A stretch of DNA of 64,000 nucleotides, from NCBI RefSeq assembly GCF_003350325.1, contig NZ_QLYZ01000021.1, positions 1 through 64,000 on the forward strand, written 5' to 3'. This document shows, in pieces, positions 37,814-50,129 of the stretch. The position numbers were made by a program, and so were the translations under genes. The notes beneath the pieces are model-generated. The model saw only the letters and a list, made by a program, of their open reading frames with translations, ran no database searches and was not told the DNA's origin. This DNA is from Vibrio rhodolitus (GTDB lineage Bacteria > Pseudomonadota > Gammaproteobacteria > Enterobacterales > Vibrionaceae). Each line of letters begins with the position of its first letter. Positions within the stretch are counted from its first letter, which is position 1.

Positions 37814-38788
37814 ATGCCATCAGTTAATACTGCCAACACTTCTCCTTTTGCTATCGCTATTCATGGTGGCGCGGGTACGATTTTACCTGAGCATATGAGT
37901 GCCGAATTACAGACGGCAATCGAGCAAGACTTGGCGCTCGCTGTAAAAGCCGGGCATGCCATTTTAGTCCAAGGTGGCTTGGCGGTTGATGCGGTAGTAG
38001 CCGCGGTTAAAGTGCTTGAAGATTCCCCCCATTTCAATGCTGGTAAAGGCTCGGTTCTTACCCATAAAGAGATGGTTGAGATGGATGCAAGCATTATGGA
38101 TGGTCGCCACTGCGAAGCGGGTGCGGTTGCTTGTGTGCGTCATATTAAAAACCCGATTGCGCTGGCTTATGACGTGATGCTGCATAGCCAGCACGTGCTT
38201 TTATTTGGAGAGGGCGCAGAGGAGTTCGCCTTTAGCCAAGGCTATGACTTTACTGAGCAAGATTACTTCTTTACCGATCGTCGTTATGACCAACTGATGG
38301 CGATCAAAGAGCAAGGCGGGGTGGCACTTTCGGAAGCGAATTACTCACAAGCCAGCTATCCCGATGATAACAAGCACGGCACGGTTGGTGCTGTGGCACT
38401 AGACCAATTAGGCAACCTTGCGGCTGCGACTAGCACCGGTGGCATTGCCAACAAACGCTACGGTCGAGTTGGCGACTCACCGATTATTGGCGCAGGGACA
38501 TTTGCAGAAAACGGCAATGTGGCGCTTTCTGCAACCGGAGTGGGTGAGTGTTTCTTGCGTAAAGCGGTAACCGCAGATATCGCGGCTCGCATGCGTTATC
38601 TGCAAGAAGATGTATCAACTGCATGTGACAATGTGATTCATGGCGAACTTAAAGATATTGGTGGCGAAGGTGGGGTGATTGGTCTCGATGCCAAAGGAAA
38701 AGTACACTTTGCCATGAATTCAACCGGTATGTATCGCGCAAGTATTGATGCAGATGGCACTCTGCAGGTGAAAATTTATGCTGAATAA
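37814..38788 (+). CDS. Isoaspartyl peptidase / L-asparaginase family Ntn-hydrolase
   Basis: 324 residues of the Ntn-hydrolase family T2. The autocatalytic nucleophile is Thr190 in DNKHGTVGAV, at which the precursor splits into alpha and beta subunits. IHGGAGT near the N-terminus is conserved. Members remove isoaspartyl residues or hydrolyse asparagine; a related branch cleaves GlcNAc-asparagine. No signal peptide is seen, so it is cytoplasmic. ATG 37814 has AGGAG upstream. It follows the sugar locus but is separated by a terminator. Confidence 0.85.
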   Translation: MPSVNTANTSPFAIAIHGGAGTILPEHMSAELQTAIEQDLALAVKAGHAILVQGGLAVDAVVAAVKVLEDSPHFNAGKGSVLTHKEMVEMDASIMDGRHCEAGAVACVRHIKNPIALAYDVMLHSQHVLLFGEGAEEFAFSQGYDFTEQDYFFTDRRYDQLMAIKEQGGVALSEANYSQASYPDDNKHGTVGAVALDQLGNLAAATSTGGIANKRYGRVGDSPIIGAGTFAENGNVALSATGVGECFLRKAVTADIAARMRYLQEDVSTACDNVIHGELKDIGGEGGVIGLDAKGKVHFAMNSTGMYRASIDADGTLQVKIYAE

Positions 38789-38930
38789 TAGCTAGTTTAA
38801 CCACTACTTAGCTAAGTGGCTGACTCTGCTCAGCCTTTTATCACGTGATATTCAACCACAACCCGATTAAATCGGTATGATTAAAAAATGACTGCAAGAA
38901 GCGTGATTCAGTGCTAGAATCCTTTTTTAA

Positions 38931-40271
<1,341 letters not shown>

Positions 40272-40289
40272 TTGGTTACACAGTTTGAT

Positions 40290-40315
40290 AAAAGCCGACT
40301 TTAGAGTCGGCTTTT
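40290..40315 (+). terminator. purA terminator
   Basis: AAAAGCCGACT and AGTCGGCTTTT pair perfectly around TTAG, then TT. It lies 18 nt after the purA stop. Confidence 0.85.
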
Positions 40316-40425
40316 TTGTACCTGCTGGTTGAGGAAGCTTGCTTTCCCGCGCTATAGATGACAAGGGTTGCTGGATTTTTCAGCAACTTGTGGCAAACTA
40401 TTGCCAACAGATGGCAATTTTTGTC

Positions 40426-40452
40426 TAAAGAGTTTGCAAGCGTTGCCGATAC
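40426..40452 (+). promoter_or_regulatory. Sigma-28 (FliA) promoter of motX
   Basis: TAAAG (40426-40430), a 14-nt spacer, then GCCGATAC (40445-40452) matches the flagellar sigma-28 consensus TAAAG-N14-15-GCCGATAA with one mismatch. It lies about 80 bp before motX, a late flagellar gene of the Vibrio motor. Confidence 0.7.
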
Positions 40453-40530
40453 AGTTATCGAGACTAATTCTGCCTATTATTTAGGTAGGGTAGGCATCGA
40501 ATTCAACAACAGTGCAGGTATAGTGCAGGT

Positions 40531-41166
40531 ATGAAGCTACGAACAGTAGCAGCTTCGTTGATGACGTCACTGTGTGCGACCTTTAGTTACGCTAACGTAG
40601 CGGATGTGGGGGCGCCAGTGCCGATATATTCCGAAGCTGAACTAATTAAACTGATCGAACAGAATAAACATTTAGAACGAGTCAAAGCCGACAACTGCCA
40701 GCTGGTGGAAGATATTGTCGCGCGCGCAACCCGTATTAGCCTGCCATCTTACGAGTTTTTGTATGGTGATATGTTGGCGTGGGGCGTGTGTGTTGAGCAA
40801 GATGTTGAACTGGGTCTCTACTACATGGAAAACGCCGCTCATCAAGGCTTGCCGACCGCACTTGAGCAGCTTGGTCGTTATTACTCGCGTGGTACGTTAG
40901 TACAGCAAGATAAAGAGCGCGCGATCCCTTACCTGCGTGAGGCGGCAGCAATGGGTAACTTGAATGCTCGTATTCACTTAGCGGAACTGCTGCTGCGTGA
41001 TTACGGCAGCCCACTCGATTATGAAGATGCTTACCGTTGGTTGTACAACTCAGTAACGGCTGATCAGCGCCAACACAAACGAATTTCACGCTTAAGACAA
41101 GGTCTTGAGCTACGCATGCCAGACAACATTATTGCGCGTGCGAAACGTCGCGATACCTTCTGGTAA
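40531..41166 (+). CDS. motX: MotX, T-ring protein of the sodium-driven flagellar motor
   Basis: 211 residues. A signal peptide (cleavage near residue 21, FSYA) directs it to the periplasm. Sel1-like repeats fill the middle, e.g. YYMENAAHQGLPTALEQLGR. MotX with MotY forms the T ring that anchors PomA/PomB stators of the polar flagellum in Vibrio. Gene order purA-motX-rnr agrees with Vibrio. Expression is expected from the upstream sigma-28 promoter. Confidence 0.95.
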   Translation: MKLRTVAASLMTSLCATFSYANVADVGAPVPIYSEAELIKLIEQNKHLERVKADNCQLVEDIVARATRISLPSYEFLYGDMLAWGVCVEQDVELGLYYMENAAHQGLPTALEQLGRYYSRGTLVQQDKERAIPYLREAAAMGNLNARIHLAELLLRDYGSPLDYEDAYRWLYNSVTADQRQHKRISRLRQGLELRMPDNIIARAKRRDTFW

Positions 41167-41200
41167 GTCTGCGTTAAAATTTCAAAAAAACTGCACTTAT

Positions 41201-41230
41201 AAAAATGCCCAGCAATTGCTGGGCATTTTT
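41201..41230. terminator. Bidirectional terminator between motX and the amidohydrolase gene
   Basis: AAAAATGCCCAGC and GCTGGGCATTTTT pair perfectly (13 bp) around AATT. It serves both convergent genes. Confidence 0.85.
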
Positions 41231-41250
41231 GTCTTCAATGTAGAGAGAGG

Positions 41251-42654
41251 TTATTGAACCACTTCACCTGATGCGATAACAGTTTCGCGTACCACTTCAG
41301 TAAACTCTAGTGCTTCCTTACGGATTTCATCTTCGTCTACCGTTAGGATTTCGCGATCTTGCATGATTAGCTGACCGTCAACGATAGAGTGGCGAACGTT
41401 AGCAGAGTTAGCTGAGTACACTAGTGCCGAGTATGGGTTGTAAACCGGTACCATGTTTGGCGCTTTGGTATCGATAACAATGATGTCAGCCAGTTTGCCT
41501 GCTTCAAGTGAGCCGATCTTGTCTTCCATGTGTAGTGCTTTTGCAGCCCCCATGGTTGCCATATCGATAACCTTGATTGGTGGCATTGCTGCGCGGTCTT
41601 TGTTTACTAGCTTGTGCACTTTTGCCACTTGGTTGAATTCATCAATCGTGCTCAGTGTGTTGCCAGACATAGGACCATCAGTACCTAGACCGATACGTAC
41701 GTTTTCATCGTACATTTGCAGTGCTGGTGATACACCTTTTGCTGATTTGATGTTGGCACTCATGTTGTGTGCCACACCCATATCAGATTTCTTCACTAAC
41801 TCGATGTCTTTGTCATCGATTAGGATCATGTGCGCGCCAACGAGGTTTTTGTTTAGTGCGCCAATGCTTTCCATGTATTGCACTGGTGATAAACCATTTG
41901 AACGTTCAGCGATCACTTGTTGCTCACGATCAGATTCTGCTAGGTGCATCATTACTGGTACATCTTTCTCTAGCGAAAGCTTCGCTACTTTTTGCAGGAT
42001 CTCTGTGGTGTTGGTGTATGGACCATGCGGTGCAAATGCTGGTGTGATACGTGGGTGGTCTTTGTATTCTTCAATAAACTTAAGCGTGTAATCGATACCT
42101 GCTTCTGCGTTCTTCGCTGATGCTACCGGGAACTTGATGATGGTTTCACCAAGGATTGCACGCATACCAATTTTATCAACGGTTTTCGCTACTTCGTCTT
42201 CAAAGTAGTACATGTCAGCGTAAGTAGTCACACCACCTTTTAGCATTTCAACGTTACCTAGGTTTGCACCGATGCGCACCATATCACGTGATACAAGCTT
42301 CGCTTCTAATGGGAAGATGTAACGGTGTAGGCGATCTGGCACGTCGTCCGCTAGTGAGCGGAATACGGTCATTGAAACGTGAGTGTGAGTGTTGATAAGA
42401 CCCGGCATAACGATATCGCCATCCACATCTAACACTTTATCTGCTTTGTATTGCTTCTCTAAAGACTCATCACCAACGGCGATGATTTTGTTGTCTTTCA
42501 CTACAACAGTACCGTTTTCATAAACAGTTTTGTCTTGGTTCATAGTTAGAACCATAGCGTCGGTGATCATCAGATCAACTTTCTCTGCGGCAGTTGAGAC
42601 TGCTGAGAATAGACCTAAGCTGGCAATCGCTGTTGCTAATAAAGTGCGTTTCAT
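41251..42654 (-). CDS. Exported amidohydrolase (TRZ/ATZ family deaminase-like)
   Basis: 467 residues. A signal peptide (MKRTLLATAIASLGLFSAVS, cleavage near residue 23) precedes a metal-dependent amidohydrolase barrel. Metal-ligand His90 and His92 are in NTHTHVS; later AFAPHG, MHLAES and GLGTDGP carry further ligands. Closest known types are the cytosolic 5-methylthioadenosine/S-adenosylhomocysteine deaminases and chlorohydrolases. Export to the periplasm is unusual for them. Substrate unknown; a purine-type scavenging role is possible. I chose ATG 42654 because the extension to 42786 lies before the signal peptide. Confidence 0.82.
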   Translation of the reverse strand: MKRTLLATAIASLGLFSAVSTAAEKVDLMITDAMVLTMNQDKTVYENGTVVVKDNKIIAVGDESLEKQYKADKVLDVDGDIVMPGLINTHTHVSMTVFRSLADDVPDRLHRYIFPLEAKLVSRDMVRIGANLGNVEMLKGGVTTYADMYYFEDEVAKTVDKIGMRAILGETIIKFPVASAKNAEAGIDYTLKFIEEYKDHPRITPAFAPHGPYTNTTEILQKVAKLSLEKDVPVMMHLAESDREQQVIAERSNGLSPVQYMESIGALNKNLVGAHMILIDDKDIELVKKSDMGVAHNMSANIKSAKGVSPALQMYDENVRIGLGTDGPMSGNTLSTIDEFNQVAKVHKLVNKDRAAMPPIKVIDMATMGAAKALHMEDKIGSLEAGKLADIIVIDTKAPNMVPVYNPYSALVYSANSANVRHSIVDGQLIMQDREILTVDEDEIRKEALEFTEVVRETVIASGEVVQ

Positions 42655-42874
42655 AGTTATCACTAAACCTATAAAGGGGGAGGGGATAGGAAATTGGCGC
42701 TGAATATGGCAATAAGGCGATTTATTTGCAAACGTTTGCTTTATAAATTGCAGTAAAGTGTGATCTTGATCGGTAGTGGTTATCACGTGTACATTGGCTC
42801 GCTAAGTTATCAAAATTTCATGGCTATTTTTCCTTTTTGTAACAGCTAAGCTGTAGCTTATATCGTTACTCAGA

Positions 42875-42880
42875 TATAAT
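42875..42880 (+). promoter_or_regulatory. -10 element of a probable rnr promoter
   Basis: TATAAT, a perfect -10, 34 bp before the rnr ATG. The -35 at 17-bp spacing (TGTAGC) is weak. The 260-bp divergent gap to the amidohydrolase gene holds no other feature I can name. Confidence 0.45.
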
Positions 42881-42914
42881 AGCCACATACCTTCCTTGCT
42901 AATTGGGCTTGCTT

Positions 42915-45389
42915 ATGTCAGACCAAATCCAAAACGATCCATTCGCTGATCGTGAATCAGAAAATTATGAAAATCCGATTCCAAGCCGTGAATTCATTCT
43001 TGAATTTCTAGCGCAGGCTGGCGTCCCACTAAACCGCAATGATTTATTCGAAGCACTGCAACTTGAAGGCGAAGAGCAGTATGAAGGCTTGCGCCGTCGA
43101 CTGCGTGCGATGGAGCGTGATGGACAACTGGTCTTCACTCGTCGTCAATGCTATGCGTTACCTGAAAAACTCGAGATGGTGAAAGGCTACGTGATTGGTC
43201 ATAAAGACGGTCACGGCTGGGTAAGACCTGAAGGCAGCATGAAGAAAGAAGACGATATTGTGCTGCCTCACCATCAGATGAAGAACATCATTCATGGTGA
43301 CTTCGTGTTGGTACAGCCAACGCAAAACTCTAAACGCGGTCGCAAGGAAGGACGTTTAGTTCGCGTATTGGAAGAGCGTAACACACAAATTGTGGGTCGT
43401 TTCTTCTTAGAGTATGGCTATTCATACATGGTGCCAGATGATTCACGCATCAGCCATGACATCTTGATCCCCAATGACCAAAAAGCCGGTGCCCGTATGG
43501 GTAACGTGGTGGTTATCGAGATCACCGACCGTGGTTCACGCTCTCGTGGCATGATGGGTAAAGTGGTAGAAGTTCTTGGTGAGAACATGGCGCCAGGTAT
43601 GGAAACTCAAATTGCTATCCGTACCCACCAAATTCCACACGAGTGGCCAGAAGCTGTCGATAAGCAAGTTGCGAATCTGGGCGAAGAAGTGCCAGAAGAA
43701 GCCAAAGTCGGTCGCGTCGATTTGCGTCAGCTGCCTTTGGTCACGATTGATGGTGAAGACGCTCGTGACTTTGATGATGCGGTTTACTGTGAAGCCAAGA
43801 AAGGCGGCGGTTGGCGTCTATGGGTGGCGATTGCTGACGTAAGTTACTATGTACGTCCAGAAACGGCGCTCGACAAAGAGGCGATTAACCGTGGTAACTC
43901 GGTTTACTTCCCATCGCAAGTTGTACCGATGCTGCCAGAAGTGCTGTCGAACGGCTTATGTTCGCTTAACCCGCAAGTTGACCGTCTATGCATGGTGTGT
44001 GAGATGACAATCTCGGCGAGCGGTAAGCTATCAAGCTACAAGCACTATGAAGCGGTGATGAACTCTCATGCACGTCTGACTTACACCAAAGTGGGTGAAA
44101 TTCTCGATGGCAATGAAGAGCTACGTGAACGCTATCAGCCATTGGTGCCGCATCTAGAAGAACTGCATAAGATGTACAAGGTGCTGAAAGATGCACGTGA
44201 TAACCGCGGTGCGATCGAGTTTGAAACGGTAGAAGCGAAGTTCATCTTTAATGCTGACCGTAAGATTGACCGTATTGAACCTGTGATTCGTAACGATGCA
44301 CACAAGATCATCGAAGAGTGTATGATTTTGGCGAACATCGCTTCGGCATCCTTGGTAGAGAAAGCCAAAGAGCCAGCGCTGTTCCGTATTCACGAAACTC
44401 CGGGTGAGCTGCGCCTGCAAGGTTTCCGTGATTTCCTTGGTGAGCTAGGTCTAAACCTAGGTGGTGGTCTAGAGCCATCGCCAACCGATTATGCTGAGCT
44501 AGTAAAACAGATTGCCGAACGCCAAGATAAAGAGTTGATCCAAACTATGCTGCTGCGCTCAATGAAGCAAGCGGTGTACAGTGCGGATAACTGCGGTCAC
44601 TTTGGTTTGGCACTCAAACGCTACGCGCACTTTACTTCACCAATTCGTCGCTACCCTGACTTATTGTTACACCGTGCAATCAAATATTTGATCGCCAAAG
44701 AAGAAGGTCGTAACCAAGACCGTTGGACACCAACCGGTGGTTTCCATTACTCATTTGACGATATGGACTTCTACGGTGAGCAATGTTCGATGACTGAGCG
44801 TCGCGCGGACGATGCGACTCGTGAAGTCGCTGATTGGCTCAAGTGTGAGTACATGCAGGATCACGTAGGTGAAGAGCTAGACGGTGTGATTGCCAATGTA
44901 ACTAGCTTCGGTTTCTTTGTCCGTTTGACTGAACTGCACATCGATGGCTTGGTTCACATTTCATCATTGGCGAACGACTACTACCAGTTTGATCCAATTG
45001 GTCAAAGACTTATCGGCGAAAGTTTCGGTGCTATTTACCGTCTTGGTGATGCAGTAAAAGTGAAAGTGCTGTCGGTCAACTTGAACGATAAGCAAATTGA
45101 CTTTGAATTAGTCGAAACAAGTCGTAAGCTACGCGGCAAAGGAAAGACGGCGAAGAAGCGTGCGGCAGAAGCACAGCAGAAAGCGAAAGCGAAAAAACGT
45201 GCCGCGACGGGAAGCCGTTCGGAGCGCAAAGCAACACCAGACATTGAACCGACTAAACGTCCAGAGCCTGCCGAGCGTAAAGGACGTAAAGAGGTGAGTG
45301 GTGATGCCAACAAGCCGAAAGTGAAAAAGGCACGTAAGAAAAAGCCGCATAGCAAGCCGAAGAAAACTAAGCGCGCAAAGAGCGAATAA
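42915..45389 (+). CDS. rnr: Ribonuclease R
   Basis: 824 residues. In order: N-terminal helix-turn-helix, cold-shock OB domains, the RNB catalytic domain ([13 protein letters not shown] holds the metal-binding Asp residues), S1 domain (about 645-735) and a Lys/Arg-rich tail (from about 740). It is a processive 3'-5' exonuclease for structured RNA, important for rRNA quality control and cold. ATG 42915 gives [10 protein letters not shown], preferred over upstream TTG. It precedes rlmB, as in E. coli. Confidence 0.95.
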   Translation: MSDQIQNDPFADRESENYENPIPSREFILEFLAQAGVPLNRNDLFEALQLEGEEQYEGLRRRLRAMERDGQLVFTRRQCYALPEKLEMVKGYVIGHKDGHGWVRPEGSMKKEDDIVLPHHQMKNIIHGDFVLVQPTQNSKRGRKEGRLVRVLEERNTQIVGRFFLEYGYSYMVPDDSRISHDILIPNDQKAGARMGNVVVIEITDRGSRSRGMMGKVVEVLGENMAPGMETQIAIRTHQIPHEWPEAVDKQVANLGEEVPEEAKVGRVDLRQLPLVTIDGEDARDFDDAVYCEAKKGGGWRLWVAIADVSYYVRPETALDKEAINRGNSVYFPSQVVPMLPEVLSNGLCSLNPQVDRLCMVCEMTISASGKLSSYKHYEAVMNSHARLTYTKVGEILDGNEELRERYQPLVPHLEELHKMYKVLKDARDNRGAIEFETVEAKFIFNADRKIDRIEPVIRNDAHKIIEECMILANIASASLVEKAKEPALFRIHETPGELRLQGFRDFLGELGLNLGGGLEPSPTDYAELVKQIAERQDKELIQTMLLRSMKQAVYSADNCGHFGLALKRYAHFTSPIRRYPDLLLHRAIKYLIAKEEGRNQDRWTPTGGFHYSFDDMDFYGEQCSMTERRADDATREVADWLKCEYMQDHVGEELDGVIANVTSFGFFVRLTELHIDGLVHISSLANDYYQFDPIGQRLIGESFGAIYRLGDAVKVKVLSVNLNDKQIDFELVETSRKLRGKGKTAKKRAAEAQQKAKAKKRAATGSRSERKATPDIEPTKRPEPAERKGRKEVSGDANKPKVKKARKKKPHSKPKKTKRAKSE

Positions 45390-45401
45390 CAGGTTTAGAT
45401 A

Positions 45402-46139
45402 ATGAGTAACGAATTTCTTTACGGTATTCACGCAGTCAAAGCAGTACTAGAGCGTGAACCTGAGCGTTTCATTGAAGCGTTCGTATTAAAAGGTCGTCAA
45501 GACGACCGTCTATTGCCAATTCTGAATGAACTGCAACGTTGTGGTGTGTCGATTCAACAGATGGTGCGTAAAACGCTAGATGACAAAGCGCAAGGCGCAA
45601 ACCACCAAGGTATCATCGCTCGAGTTAAGCCGGCTAAACAGCTTAACGAGAACGACCTTGATGACATTCTAGCTCAGCATGAACAGCCACTGTTGTTGGT
45701 GTTGGATGGTGTGACAGATCCGCATAACCTAGGTGCTTGCCTGCGTAACGCAGATGCAGCAGGTGTTGCGGCAGTTATCGTACCGAAAGATCGCTCAGCA
45801 CCAATGACGGCAACAGTGAGTAAAGTTGCTTGTGGTGCGGCTGAAATTATACCGCTAATCCGTGTTACTAACCTTGCACGCACGATGCGTGCACTGCAAG
45901 AGCAGGGCGTTTGGTTTGTAGGTACGGCAGGTGAAGCGACGCACGACATTTACCAAGCAAAACTGACCGGTAAACTGGCAATCGTAATGGGCGCTGAAGG
46001 TGACGGCATGCGTCGCTTAACGCGCGAAACCTGTGATGACCTAATCAAGATCCCAATGGCAGGTACGGTTTCAAGTCTTAACGTATCAGTAGCTTCAGGT
46101 ATCTGTTTGTTTGAAGCCGTGCGTCAGCGTAGCTTGTAA
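45402..46139 (+). CDS. rlmB: 23S rRNA Gm2251 2'-O-methyltransferase
   Basis: 245 residues of the SPOUT (TrmH) superfamily. An N-terminal L30e-like substrate-binding domain (about 1-75) is followed by the knotted methyltransferase with [23 protein letters not shown] and [15 protein letters not shown] motifs. It methylates ribose of G2251 in the P-loop of 23S rRNA. It starts 12 nt after rnr, the conserved rnr-rlmB unit. Confidence 0.95.
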   Translation: MSNEFLYGIHAVKAVLEREPERFIEAFVLKGRQDDRLLPILNELQRCGVSIQQMVRKTLDDKAQGANHQGIIARVKPAKQLNENDLDDILAQHEQPLLLVLDGVTDPHNLGACLRNADAAGVAAVIVPKDRSAPMTATVSKVACGAAEIIPLIRVTNLARTMRALQEQGVWFVGTAGEATHDIYQAKLTGKLAIVMGAEGDGMRRLTRETCDDLIKIPMAGTVSSLNVSVASGICLFEAVRQRSL

Positions 46140-46429
46140 AAGTGAGCGCAACGCTTAAAGAGCGTTGCTTACGGATCACGGAACGTTAATCTCGATGGAG
46201 ATTAGCTACCGAGAAGGGATGTGAACGCTGTATAGCTTCACATCCTTTTTTATTCGATGTTGTATTTGGGCTCGTGTGTTTGCGAGCGCAGCGTTCCGTA
46301 GCGGAGCATAAGCTTCGCGTTGACCATTCCGTAGTGAAGCGAAAAGCTTCACGTTCCCGCATCTCAAAGCCATGCCAAGCAGGGCGCTCTCATCTCTCCA
46401 ATCTTTGAAGATTATTTTTCACCCAACCC
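46140..46429. other. rlmB-S10 gap, repeat-rich part
   Basis: Bases 46140 to 46430 hold a dense set of GGAACG/CGTTCC-type repeats and hairpins, including GCAACGCT/AGCGTTGC (46148-46155 with 46161-46168), a terminator at 46217-46251 and GTGAAGC/GCTTCAC near 46340. No gene is seen. The repeats resemble those at 23223-23360. Confidence 0.55.
46217..46251 (+). terminator. rlmB terminator
   Basis: GGATGTGAA (46217-46225) pairs with TTCACATCC (46237-46245), and a T-run follows. It is 78 nt after the rlmB stop. Confidence 0.75.
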
Positions 46430-46457
46430 TTGCACATCAAACTGTGATCTGTATAAT
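46430..46457 (+). promoter_or_regulatory. S10 operon promoter
   Basis: TTGCAC (46430-46435), a 16-bp spacer and TATAAT (46452-46457), followed by the GC-rich discriminator GCAGCGC typical of stringently controlled ribosomal promoters. Confidence 0.8.
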
Positions 46458-46463
46458 GCAGCG

Positions 46464-47063
<600 letters not shown>

Positions 47064-47077
47064 GGGAGATTAGAAGA

Positions 47078-47707
47078 ATGATTGGTCTAATCGGTCGTAA
47101 AGTGGGCATGACCCGCGTATTTACTGAAGAAGGCGTTTCTATCCCTGTAACTGTTGTTGAGGTTGAAGCGAACCGTGTAACTCAAGTTAAATCTCTTGAG
47201 ACTGACGGCTACGCAGCAATCCAAGTTACTGCTGGTACTAAGAAAGCTAACCGCGTTACTAAACCAGAAGCTGGTCACTTTGCTAAAGCAGGTGTTGAAG
47301 CTGGTCGTGGTCTTTGGGAATTCCGTTTGGAAAACGGTGAATCGTTCGAAGTTGGTGCTGAACTAACTGTTGAACTATTCAACGAAACTAAGAAAGTAGA
47401 CGTTACTGGTACATCTAAGGGTAAAGGCTTCCAAGGCGCTATCAAGCGTTGGAACTTCCGCTCTCAAGATATGACTCACGGTAACTCATTGTCTCACCGT
47501 GCTCCTGGTTCAATTGGCCAATGTCAAACTCCAGGTCGCGTGTTTAAAGGCAAGAAAATGGCAGGTCACATGGGTGCTGAGCGTGTAACGACTCAAAACC
47601 TAGAGATCGTACGTGTTGACGCTGAGCGCAATCTGCTTCTTATTAAAGGTGCAGTCCCAGGCGCAACTGGCGGTAACGTGATCGTTAAACCAGCTATTAA
47701 AGCATAA
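47078..47707 (+). CDS. rplC: Ribosomal protein L3
   Basis: 209 residues, begins [15 protein letters not shown]. It is an early 50S assembly protein that reaches the peptidyl transferase centre through a long extended loop, visible here as [19 protein letters not shown], whose Gln is N5-methylated by PrmB in E. coli. The [15 protein letters not shown] segment is conserved. It starts 14 nt after rpsJ. Confidence 0.98.
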   Translation: MIGLIGRKVGMTRVFTEEGVSIPVTVVEVEANRVTQVKSLETDGYAAIQVTAGTKKANRVTKPEAGHFAKAGVEAGRGLWEFRLENGESFEVGAELTVELFNETKKVDVTGTSKGKGFQGAIKRWNFRSQDMTHGNSLSHRAPGSIGQCQTPGRVFKGKKMAGHMGAERVTTQNLEIVRVDAERNLLLIKGAVPGATGGNVIVKPAIKA

Positions 47708-47724
47708 CGTCTCAGGAGTAAGTA

Positions 47725-48327
47725 ATGGAACTTATGGTTAAAGGTGCTGATGCACTGACTGTTTCTGAAACTACTTTCGGACGTGAGTTTAACGAAGCTC
47801 TTGTACACCAAGTAGTTGTTGCGTTTGCAGCAGGTGCTCGTCAAGGTACACGCGCTCAAAAAACACGTTCAGAAGTTTCTGGCGGTGGCGCTAAGCCATG
47901 GCGTCAAAAAGGTACTGGCCGTGCACGTGCTGGTACAATCCGTAGCCCAATCTGGCGTACAGGTGGTGTTACTTTTGCTGCGAAACCACAAGATCACAGC
48001 CAAAAAGTTAACAAGAAAATGTACCGTGGTGCTATGAAGAGCATTCTTTCTGAGCTAGTTCGTCAAGAGCGTCTAATCGTTGTTGATAACTTCTCTGTAG
48101 AAGCGCCAAAAACTAAAGAGCTAGTTGCTAAGCTTAAAGAGCTTGAGCTAAACGATGTACTAATCGTAACTGGCGAAGTAGACGAGAACCTATTCTTAGC
48201 TGCTCGTAACCTATACAAAGTTGATGCACGTGATGCAGCTGGTATCGATCCAGTTTCTCTAATCGCATTCGACAAGGTTCTAATGACTGCTGATGCAGTT
48301 AAGCAAGTTGAGGAGATGCTAGCATGA
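47725..48327 (+). CDS. rplD: Ribosomal protein L4
   Basis: 200 residues. The long loop with [19 protein letters not shown] lines the exit tunnel. Besides its 50S role, L4 is the autogenous repressor of the S10 operon through the leader at 46464-46751. Its last four bases overlap the rplW start (ATGA). Confidence 0.98.
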   Translation: MELMVKGADALTVSETTFGREFNEALVHQVVVAFAAGARQGTRAQKTRSEVSGGGAKPWRQKGTGRARAGTIRSPIWRTGGVTFAAKPQDHSQKVNKKMYRGAMKSILSELVRQERLIVVDNFSVEAPKTKELVAKLKELELNDVLIVTGEVDENLFLAARNLYKVDARDAAGIDPVSLIAFDKVLMTADAVKQVEEMLA

Positions 48328-48626
48328 TCACTGAAGAGCGTATCCTAAAAGTTCTACGTGCACCGCACATCTCTGAGAAAGCAACTATGGCTGCAGAGAA
48401 AGCGAACACTATCGTTTTCAAAGTAGCTAAAGATGCAACTAAGAAAGAGATCAAAGCAGCTGTAGAAAAGCTATTTGAAGTTGAAGTTAAGTCTGTAAAT
48501 ACTCTTATCACTAAGGGTAAGACCAAACGTCAAGGTCTACGCCAAGGCCGTCGTTCAGACGTGAAGAAAGCGTACGTTACTTTGAAAGAAGGTCAAGATC
48601 TTGACTTCGTTGGCGGCGCGGAATAA
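48324..48626 (+). CDS. rplW: Ribosomal protein L23
   Basis: 100 residues, with the [13 protein letters not shown] block. It sits at the exit of the peptide tunnel and is the docking site of trigger factor and signal recognition particle. Overlap with rplD by 4 nt suggests coupled translation. Confidence 0.98.
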
Positions 48627-48642
48627 CAGGAGTAGTTGAGAA

Positions 48643-49467
48643 ATGGCTATTGTTAAATGTAAGCCGACTTCGGCTGGTCGTCGTCACGTAGTTAAAGTTG
48701 TTAACGCTGACCTACACAAGGGTAAGCCTTACGCACCTCTTCTAGAGAAAAACTCTAAGAACGGTGGTCGTAACAACAACGGTCGTATTACAGTACGTCA
48801 CATCGGTGGTGGTCACAAGCAACACTACCGTCTAGTTGACTTTAAACGTACTAAAGACGGTATCCCAGCGAAAGTTGAGCGTCTAGAATACGATCCAAAC
48901 CGTAGCGCGAATATCGCTCTAGTTCTGTACGCAGACGGTGAGCGTCGTTACATCCTAGCACCTAAAGGTCTAAAAGCTGGTGATGCTATCCAGTCTGGTG
49001 TTGATGCACCAATCAAAGCTGGTAACACGCTTCCAATGCGTAACATCCCAGTAGGTTCAACTGTACACAACGTTGAACTTAAACCTGGTAAAGGTGGTCA
49101 GCTAGCTCGTTCGGCTGGTGCATATGCTCAAATCGTTGCTCGCGACGGTGCATACGTAACTATCCGTCTACGTTCTGGCGAAATGCGCAAAGTATTGTCT
49201 GAAGGCCGTGCAACGATCGGTGAAGTAGGCAACTCTGAGCACATGCTACGTGAATTAGGCAAAGCTGGTGCTAAGCGCTGGCGTGGTGTTCGTCCAACCG
49301 TTCGCGGTGTGGTAATGAACCCGGTTGACCACCCACACGGTGGTGGTGAAGGTCGTACATCAGGCGGTCGTCACCCAGTATCACCTTGGGGTATGCCAAC
49401 TAAAGGCTTCAAGACTCGTAAGAACAAACGCACTGACAAGTACATCGTACGTCGTCGTAACAAGTAA
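48643..49467 (+). CDS. rplB: Ribosomal protein L2
   Basis: 274 residues, largest 50S core protein. The [16 protein letters not shown] loop near the C-terminus contains the universally conserved His close to the peptidyl transferase centre. It is required for subunit association. It starts 16 nt after rplW, with AGGAG upstream. Confidence 0.98.
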   Translation: MAIVKCKPTSAGRRHVVKVVNADLHKGKPYAPLLEKNSKNGGRNNNGRITVRHIGGGHKQHYRLVDFKRTKDGIPAKVERLEYDPNRSANIALVLYADGERRYILAPKGLKAGDAIQSGVDAPIKAGNTLPMRNIPVGSTVHNVELKPGKGGQLARSAGAYAQIVARDGAYVTIRLRSGEMRKVLSEGRATIGEVGNSEHMLRELGKAGAKRWRGVRPTVRGVVMNPVDHPHGGGEGRTSGGRHPVSPWGMPTKGFKTRKNKRTDKYIVRRRNK

Positions 49468-49476
49468 TCTATATAA

Positions 49477-49767
<291 letters not shown>

Positions 49768-49777
49768 GGAGTAAATA

Positions 49778-50110
49778 ATGGAAGCTATTGCTAAACATAA
49801 CTTTGCTCGCATTTCGCCTCAGAAAGCTCGCTTAGTTGCAGATCAAATTCGTGGTAAAAACGTTGACCAAGCACTAGAAATCTTGACTTTCAGCAACAAA
49901 AAAGCTGCTGAACTAATCAAGAAAGTTCTTGAATCAGCTATCGCGAACGCGGAGCACAACGAAGGTGCAGATATCGACGATCTAAATGTCGCTAAAATCT
50001 TCGTAGATGAAGGCCCAGTAATGAAGCGTATTATGCCTCGTGCTAAAGGTCGTGCGGATCGTATCTTGAAGCGTTCAAGCCACATCACTGTTGTTGTAGC
50101 AGATCGCTAA
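49778..50110 (+). CDS. rplV: Ribosomal protein L22
   Basis: 110 residues. The extended beta hairpin (around [17 protein letters not shown]) reaches into the exit tunnel, where changes are known to affect macrolide sensitivity. It starts 10 nt after rpsS. Confidence 0.98.
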   Translation: MEAIAKHNFARISPQKARLVADQIRGKNVDQALEILTFSNKKAAELIKKVLESAIANAEHNEGADIDDLNVAKIFVDEGPVMKRIMPRAKGRADRILKRSSHITVVVADR

Positions 50111-50129
50111 GAGACTAGGAGAGTAAGCA

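Noticed and set aside
42655..42786. N-terminal extension of the exported amidohydrolase
   Set aside because: It would place 44 non-family residues before the signal peptide; the start at 42654 gives a normal export signal.
45035..45355. 106-codon frame antisense to the end of rnr
   Set aside because: It arises from the Lys/Arg-rich tail of ribonuclease R read on the other strand.
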